Position numbers and translations under genes: made by a program
Notes under the pieces: generated by a model
The model's input: only the letters and a program-made list of their open reading frames with translations
The model's database searches: none
What the model was told of the DNA's origin: nothing
NCBI GenBank assembly: GCA_037447655.1
Contig: JBBHKE010002708.1
Coordinates: forward strand, 62,001-126,000
DNA length: 64,000 nt
Direction of reading: 5' to 3'
Source of the DNA: Zygnema cylindricum
Taxonomy: Eukaryota > Streptophyta > Zygnematophyceae > Zygnematales > Zygnemataceae
Part shown: positions 58,701-64,000 of the stretch, piece after piece
Position numbering within the stretch: the stretch's first letter is position 1
Layout: each line of letters starts with the position of its first letter

Positions 58701-61700
58701 TGCTTATTTTGTCGTGTAATTAATCTATCTTCTTTCTTGTTCAGTAATTAAGCTTTGCTTTCTCATATAGAGAATTGTTTTCCTAGGCTTCCTATCTTGT
58801 AATTGGACGATCTTATGGCCACTTTTTCTAAATCTCAACAAATATACTGTAACAAATGCCCCAGATTTGGAGTGGAGAGATAGAGGAGGTTAACCTATTC
58901 AAGGTCGTCATGAGTTGCATCACTTTTAAGGTGTGGACTAAGTCGTTTCCCTCACATAAATATACAAATTGTTTTTTTTAACTTTAATAGGCAATTTCTC
59001 ACTTTTCAATGTTGATATGTTGCAAGGGGTCAATTTTTCACTTCGAGTGTCAATTTGCAATCATTCAATGTTGATATGTCACAACAAGGCCATGTTTTGC
59101 TTCAATTGTCAATTTGTCACTTTCATCATTAACATGTTGTAACACAGCCAATTGCCAACTAGGCGTCGAAAAAGCGCGGCCTACATTGGGAGGACGCCGA
59201 CGCTGAGTCGGTGTTAACCGGGAGGGCGCTGACACTTACTCGGCGCCGACTAGTGAATCATTGACAAGGAAACCTGGTCGTTGGTTGGTGTTCATTATTT
59301 CAACAACGAGGCAGCATTATCGCTTGTTTTGTTTCGATTAATTTGTCATATAATTTTCCATTTTTTATTAAAATTTTGTGAATTTTTCACATTTTTATTT
59401 TATAATGAAGACAAAGTTGGTTAATGCATTTTAAAACTTGTTGCATTTTTTCCGCGCCTATATTTATTAATTCTTGACATTTTACGTGTGCGTTTTATGC
59501 GTTTGGTACCTCTATGCTTTTGGCAATATCCCATGACAACTTAACAAATACAAAATCAACGTGATCGTACATACCCACTTTGAGTTGCGTGAAACCCCCA
59601 ACACCTCTCCCCCTCTCCCCACCCTTTTCCATCAACCCCTTGTAACCTTCGATGGAAACTTCAAGAATACAATATTTTGGTTCAGAAAATACACATCATT
59701 ATTTTTTTTCGAAAATGGAACGTGACCTACACTTTTTTTAGGGAACTCATTTGACGGATGGAAGTTGGAATGATTCCACTCAACAAGTTGTCGTTTAGAA
59801 ATCTGTAACACGGGAAATTCCCGCGCCTCCCAGTTGCCTTATAGCCAATATCAAAAGCAAGATTTTACGAATTCAAAAAAAAAATCTCTAAGATGAGAAC
59901 AACCCTAATTGCATTTACCCTTTTACAAAATCCAAATCTTCCTCCTGTTTAAAATGAAGCATGATTTGTTCATCTTTGGAACATGTTGATTCATTTTCAA
60001 CAATGTTCTATTACAACGTTAATTAAATTGATCATGCCGGTTTTTAGTTGCTTTAACTTAACTGTAGATAGTTTTAAAATTCACATGGTTTTCATTATCG
60101 AACCACGAAAATACCTGCATTGTTAAAATATATCATCTCAATAGGCTATCAAATTTTACCAACAAAGTTTGTTGAAACCATCACCAACCAACTATTTAAC
60201 CCTTTTTTGTGCCCATGAGGTGAATGTGTAACAAACAATGGTAAAAAAATGTTTGAAACTAAAAAACACTCACTTTTTATCTCATCTCGTAAGTGCAAAA
60301 TTTGGTATTTTTTCCTTTTATAAAAAAACCCACTAGCTCAACAACTCCACCTTGCCCCACACAGAGCTGGCCATTATTTGTTAAATTATAATTCTCATTT
60401 ATTTATCCGGTATGGTATAGTTGTATATATCTTACAGTTGTTGGAGGGATTTCAACTGACCAATGGGCTTTGGAATGCTTCCAAATAATTGGTTGGAACT
60501 CAAGTCTCTGTGGCATCCACCATCCGTACCAATTTAAAAATGGATATAAATACAAGTAACAAACATAGTAAAACCAACACACATGTAAGATTGAATTCTA
60601 GTTATCTAAGGCCTTATTTCCTCCACCTTTCCTCCTTAGCCCCAACTTTAAAGGCCCTACTCGTGGATTGGATCAGATATTAATACTTAAAGTTTCTTAA
60701 CAATTATTTTTGTAATATGCCTTACAAGGTTTGAAGAGAGCCCATTTCACCGATGGACTCCGGAATGACGTCACTCAATTGGTTGTTACCTAGGTTCCTG
60801 AACCCCAAAAAAAAGAAAAAAAAAGTCATCCAATGGCCTCATAATGGATATCAAAATCAATTTTATACAGAAGCTAAAGAAATTATTAGTATTTTGAAAT
60901 ACACACGATTACGCATTATGTTACTATCATTGTTAAATTATATCATCTCAAAAGGCTATCAAATTGGGCTAAAATATTTTGCTCAAACAATCACTTATCA
61001 CCCTTTTACAACCCCCAACCCCATCCCTATGAAGTAGATGTGTAAAGACAAAAGGAGAAAAAATGTTTAACAATATCAAACACTCACTTTTTACCACAAA
61101 TCGTAACTGTACAATTTGAAAACAACTCTATTTTTTATCTATTTTCTACTTTTTTAACAACCCGCCTTTGCTCACACCTGGAGATGGCCATTATTCATCA
61201 GATTTTTATCATTATTTATTAATTTGGTGTAATGTGTCTTACAAGTATTGTAGGGACGCCAGTTGACCTATGGATGAATCAATATATCCACTCAAGGCGT
61301 TGTTACTTAGGTTCCTGTGACATCCGCCGTCCACACCAATTTAACCCAGAATGAAAACAAAGACAAGACATAAATATATTACGACCATTTTTAAAAGTTA
61401 TGCTAAAAAAAATACATTTATATCATTGAGTTTTAGTTGTTCGACGTCCTTTCCCACCCGCCTTTCCTGTATAGCCCTGCCTCCAAAGCTCTTGCTAGAA
61501 GATTGGAGTTTAATACGATATCAATGTTATAATATTCTTAACGTGTAATTTTGTACTATGCCTTACAAGGTTTGAAGATAAGGCAGTTCACCGATGTACT
61601 TTGGAAGGCTTCCACTCAAGTGGTTGTTCGCCAGATTCCTGTATCTCATGCCTCCCAATGGCCCTAAAGCGAATATCGAAAGCAAGTTTATGTAAAAATA

Positions 61701-63493
61701 AATGTAACTATTGGCATTTTAGAAATACGCATGATGTCAATTCTTGAACCACAAATTGTGAAAAGGCAATTACTAATATTGTTTAAACAAGTCATCTCAA
61801 TAGGCTAACAATTTCTACTAATACACTCCTTATCCCCAGAAAGTGGACATCTAATGAATAAAGCTTTACACTATCAAATACTCACTTATTGTAACTTCAA
61901 AGTTTACAAATAGTTCTTTCTTCATCAAATGTTCCACTTACTTAACAACCACATCTAGCCCAGCTTTTGGGACGTCCATTGTTTATTAAATCATTAATGT
62001 TATTTGTTAATTTGGTACAATGTGTATTACAAGTATTCGAGGTTTTGTAATTTATCGATGTCATCTGGAATGCTTTCACTCAACAGGTTGTCGCTAAAGT
62101 CTCTGTGACACCTCGCTTCCTCGCCCCCAACCACCACCCAAACACCTTTTATTCAGCAAGAATTAAAAATATACTTTGATTCGAACAAAAAGAAAAGCTT
62201 GGAGAACGCGTAACATTCTCATCCTCGATACTCATTCTCAATTATCATTCCCTCGACTCTTAGTTCTTATTCTTATTCTTCTTCATGATCTTAGTATTGC
62301 ATATAAAATACATCGAGCCGCTCCGTATATACTAACATGTATGATAATCGGTCGAGGTTGCCAATTTCGTTCCCAATCGTCCCCGCCATTCCTTTGCTTC
62401 GCAGGTCTCTGTAACCCCTTTCTGTAAACCATCAGCGAGGTTGTTTATCTCACCCCTCCCCCCTTTTCCTCTCCTTCCTTCTCCCTCCACCATTGGCCCG
62501 TCTCAACCACACCAGCGCCAACCCGTCTCAAATCAAATCACAGCAAAGTTCGCATGGGGCAAATGAATCAAAATTTATAGTGGGTTGAGTGCAGATTTTA
62601 ATGCTAGTTTAAAGGACGAAAGAAAAAGTTACTCACAGTCCTGTCACATAACCTTCAACGTCACAGAAGAAATATTCGTTGTTGCATTTGATTTCGGGAA
62701 AGTTGCTCAATTTCTCACTCATCGACCAAAGTGTGATGGCTGCAGCATCCATAGCGACAGAGGTCATACTCAAGCGAATAAGAAAAACTTTTTGCACGTG
62801 TGACAACTTTGATTTGGGAGAGAGGTCTTAGTGGGTTTAATTAGAGTAATGTTTTGTGGACGCTTGGATCGCACACAAAGAATTGGTGTTGTGCTTCGAC
62901 GTTTTTTTGGATGAACTTTATAAAAAAAATACAAGCGATTCAACACCATTAACTTTTTTGTTAATTTTTAAAAGTTAGTAGAAGTTGGTTCTCTTAGCCA
63001 CTTTAGTATTTTTTAATTACCAAAAATGTAAAAATTAGTTAATTTTGAAATTGAAATTGGACATAGAAAACAAACTGATTAATTTCATTTTTTTTTTCGT
63101 TGTGTGGGTATTGGAGCCTTTCCAATGCTCCTTCAATTTTGGCATTTTTCCCAAGTTTTCATATTTAATAATAAAAAAAAAACAGCCTAACACTCACTAC
63201 CGTAGACTTTGCCGGACAGACCTGGCATTAACATCCATTTAAAAAGTACTTTGCTTGACAGATCGAGGTTTTAAACTTCAATAAAAACTTTAAAACGATG
63301 TCTCATCTTGAAACTTTTATAGATTTGGTTTTAAAACCCATCATTGTAAGAAAAAGAGGGAAAAAAAGGCTAAAATTGGGGAAGTCGTACAGTTTTCATT
63401 ATCCATCGTATCGTAGTTGCCGTAGTATCCACTTACGAGTGCCACGTGGCACGCTATGCTCAGCATTGCCACGAGGACAAAGCTGGCCGCCAT
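46798..63493 (-). CDS. LRR / EGF-like / proline-rich secreted protein, copy beta
   Basis: Predicted exons (minus): 63391-63493, 62637-62739, LRR exons of 72 nt at 62031-62102, 61567-61638, 61243-61314, 60726-60797, 60436-60507 and 59731-59802, then 48217-48500 and 46798-47342. They total 1467 nt, 488 residues, all phases matching. Signal peptide [23 protein letters not shown]-cap cysteines KC...FFC. LRRs such as [23 protein letters not shown]-like module [14 protein letters not shown]. Then about 180 residues dominated by PP and PPP with Arg, Lys and Ser. The stop is shared with alpha. All donors start GT. Likely extracellular, wall-associated (inference; compare LRR-extensins, though Tyr-containing extensin repeats are absent). 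No membrane segment or kinase is seen. The first exon-exon junction is the least certain: a GTAAGT donor at 63436 is an alternative. The intron before 48500 is 11.2 kb. Confidence 0.75.
48511..49735 (+). pseudogene. Element H protease and integrase
   Basis: The protease site reads [12 protein letters not shown], so the catalytic Asp is lost (D to V). Integrase: zinc motif [11 protein letters not shown]...CDGCALGK, second catalytic Asp in LRSDNSGEY, Glu in [11 protein letters not shown], with frame breaks at about 49130 and 49285 and a stop after RLN. It ends with [10 protein letters not shown] and [11 protein letters not shown]. Confidence 0.85.
49880..50594. repeat. Tandem duplication inside H, with CCT-rich core
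   Basis: Two diverged copies of about 350 bp, each starting in a CCACCTCCT run and ending AAACT(C/A)AATCCG. They share TTCCGGGGGG(A)AAGAAGACAAAGCA-like and CATGGAGGCTCAAACTT segments. Not present in the other copia elements here. Confidence 0.75.
50595..52015 (+). pseudogene. Element H RT remnant and RNase H
   Basis: RT fragments: [29 protein letters not shown]. The YVDD region is deleted near 50930-50950. It continues [52 protein letters not shown] and [13 protein letters not shown]. At least eight stops. Confidence 0.82.
52074..52632 (+). repeat. LTR of element H
   Basis: Begins TGTATTATGGAATATCC after the purine tract AAGGGAGAA, ends near TTTTATCA. TATATAA box at 52428-52434. Followed by a leader and gag start rather than host DNA. 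Single copy, so the end is approximate. Confidence 0.6.
52899..53104. mobile_element. MITE with ACTACACC...GAATCGTTATTA ends
   Basis: About 205 bp. Inverted ends ACTACACCTTGAATCGTTAT and ACTACACCGTGAATCGTTAT. Shares ends and a CCTTAAATAGAATAAAT block with 22520-22744 and 26495. Confidence 0.65.
53226..53461. repeat. Minisatellite, nested unit sizes
   Basis: Two copies of a block of about 90 bp containing CTGATGTTGGAG(A/G)ATTGG, and in the second block a further 39-40 bp duplication (GGAGGATTGGGGCAAGATGG...CCAACACTT). Confidence 0.75.
54070..54230. repeat. Direct repeat flanking element I (left)
   Basis: Similar to 58860-59030 (GATTTGGAGT(A/G)GAGAGATAGAGGAG, then GTCGTTTCCCTCACAT). It derives from the 3' end of the hAT relic. 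Confidence 0.7.
54231..54745 (+). repeat. Left LTR of element I
   Basis: TGTTAAGATTTGTGCG to about AGAATTGTTTT, with TATATAAAA at 54576-54584. Contains several GTAGACGTCAAGTT repeats. Near-identical to 58258-58775. Confidence 0.85.
54746..55770 (+). pseudogene. Element I zinc knuckle, protease and integrase
   Basis: Knuckle [13 protein letters not shown] is fused to the LTR by deletion. The protease site is [12 protein letters not shown] (catalytic D to E). The integrase has [11 protein letters not shown] and LIHSDLSGP. The second catalytic site is LRSENGEN instead of LRSDNGGE, so two catalytic residues are altered by conservative changes. Frame breaks near 55075, 55300 and 55760. Confidence 0.82.
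55800..57345 (+). pseudogene. Element I integrase tail and reverse transcriptase
   Basis: The integrase C-terminal half ([14 protein letters not shown]) is followed by a linker and [41 protein letters not shown], a stop after YSLK, then [11 protein letters not shown] with the active site intact and [15 protein letters not shown]. Five or more stops in total. Confidence 0.82.
57346..58215 (+). pseudogene. Element I RNase H with four short duplications
   Basis: RNase H motifs [29 protein letters not shown] and [22 protein letters not shown], and the end HLTKGV. Imperfect tandem duplications of 20-26 bp occur at about 57455-57496, 57558-57611, 57774-57823 and 57846-57893, the last repeating the SSTEA motif. 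Confidence 0.82.
58258..58775 (+). repeat. Right LTR of element I
   Basis: Follows the purine tract AGAGAGGGGG. TATATAAAA at 58606-58614. The exact end is uncertain. Confidence 0.82.
58860..59030. repeat. Direct repeat flanking element I (right)
   Basis: Counterpart of 54070-54230. Confidence 0.7.
59031..59515. other. Degenerate repeats and GC-rich hairpin-prone stretch
   Basis: Three rough copies of a unit of about 65 bp with TCAATGTTGATATGT (59000-59150), then GGCGC/GCGCC and TCGGCG motifs at 59170-59255, possibly subterminal sequence of the hAT element. No coding. Confidence 0.4.
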
Positions 63494-63571
63494 GGCTACG
63501 GACTCGTCACGTCACACAAAGAGAAAAAAGTTTTTTGAACAAAGGTCTACGTGGATGTTTTCGTTTAACCA

Positions 63572-63579
63572 ATTATATA
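63572..63579 (-). promoter_or_regulatory. Candidate TATA box of the beta gene
   Basis: TATATAAT on the minus strand, 79 bases before the ATG at 63493. This would give a 5' leader of roughly 40-50 bases. Position fits, but there is no transcript evidence. Confidence 0.4.
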
Positions 63580-63605
63580 TTCATAACATCTCTTTTAGTG
63601 GACAG

Positions 63606-63760
63606 TCTTTTTCTTTTTCTTTTTCTTTTTCTTTTTCTTTTTCTTTTTCTTTTTTTTTCTTTTTTTCTTTATTTTTTTCTTTTTCTTTTTTTTTCTTTTA
63701 TTCTTTATTTTTTTCTTCTTCTTTTACTTTAACTTTTTCTTGGTCTTTTACTTTTTCATA
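63606..63760. repeat. (TTTTTC)n microsatellite upstream of beta
   Basis: At least eight clean hexamers then degenerate T/C runs, directly upstream of the presumed promoter. Polypurine on the gene strand. Confidence 0.85.
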
Positions 63761-63779
63761 ACATTATAGACAAAAAACA

Positions 63780-64000
63780 TATGTTGTGCGGCGTTCAGGA
63801 AGTGCCAGGGAAAAGTCTGTACGGCACTCAGGCGGTACATGGGAAATCCCTGTACAGTACTGTACTGTAGCCTTTGGATTCCGTACGACTAAGGACCAAG
63901 TTTCCAACTAAACGGTGAACGAGCGCCGTCGATCGGACTTCGCTTGTCGCCCGATGGCAGGATATGTACGATGGAGATTCGCGGTCTTTTGAATTTGAAC
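63780..64000. repeat. Dispersed repeat, cut by window edge
   Basis: 63870-64000 matches 26325-26455. 63780-63870 has repeated GTACGGCACTCAGGCGGTAC and GTACAGTACTGTAC motifs. Function unknown. Confidence 0.6.

Larger units (their letters stand above)
54231..58775 (+). mobile_element. Copia element I, two LTRs, gag deleted
   Basis: Left LTR, then directly a zinc knuckle, protease, integrase, RT, RNase H, polypurine tract and right LTR. Most of gag and the primer site are deleted at about 54745. After the right LTR a leader and gag-like start ([10 protein letters not shown], about 58815) follow. RT keeps YVDD. Confidence 0.85.
48501..59730 (-). other. Giant intron of beta filled with mobile elements
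   Basis: In alpha the same intron (16912-17612) is 701 bp. In beta the original sequence remains only at the two ends (48501-48509 and from about 59520). The acceptor TTGTACAG is kept, but the bases before it now come from element H. These give CTTTCTCTCCCTCC on the gene strand, a usable pyrimidine tract. Confidence 0.75.

Overview
The window is nuclear DNA of a plant-lineage eukaryote (land plant or streptophyte alga). This is inferred from leucine-rich repeats of the plant-specific LxGxIP type carried on exons of exactly 72 nt, a proline-rich cell-wall-like protein, plant-style Ty1/copia elements with initiator-tRNA primer sites, and TTA-flanked MITEs. No bacterial operon, CRISPR array or rRNA gene is visible. 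Most of the DNA is mobile or repetitive, and there is only one host gene family.

Host genes. Two direct copies of one multi-exon gene lie on the minus strand. It encodes a secreted protein with a signal peptide, an LRR N-cap, six 24-residue LRRs plus a partial seventh, a six-cysteine EGF-like module and a 180-200 residue proline-rich tail. Copy alpha (15615-20756) has lost its signal-peptide exon and carries two G-to-C changes at splice-donor +1 positions. Copy beta (46798-63493) has every exon in frame (1467 nt, 488 residues predicted), but one intron has grown to about 11.2 kb through retroelement insertion. The genes belong to a larger direct duplication: alpha about 4575-21305, beta about 28345-63300. 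The inserted elements differ between the copies.

Layout. 1-1600: edge of a copia element (A). 2170-2958: tandem repeat and another LTR. 4575-4986: pyrimidine-rich tract of alpha, split by a full-length but RT-deleted copia element (F, 4987-10512). 11456-13363: copia remnant (G). 14580-20756: alpha gene. 21342-22115: an LTR lying between a primer site and a polypurine tract. 22116-24082: degraded DNA with a MITE. 24083-25335: LTR and gag start of element C, then an assembly gap (25336-26292). 26293-28010: MITEs. 28345-28990: pyrimidine tract of beta. 28995-31559 plus 44590-44870: a non-LTR retrotransposon with a restriction-like endonuclease, split by a 13-kb retroelement complex (31560-44584) that has a TCGAG duplication on both sides. 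44880-48500: 3' part of beta. 48501-59730: the giant beta intron with a permuted copia element (H), a hAT relic and a copia element (I). 59731-63493: LRR exons and promoter side of beta. 63606-64000: hexamer microsatellite and a dispersed repeat.

The five-member copia family A-E is unusual. Its LTR ends in CA and is followed at once by a sequence complementary to the anticodon arm, not the 3' end, of initiator tRNA-Met. The gag AUG lies inside this primer-binding site. The same LTRs carry a conserved hairpin, with compensatory changes, resembling the complement of the initiator T-arm.
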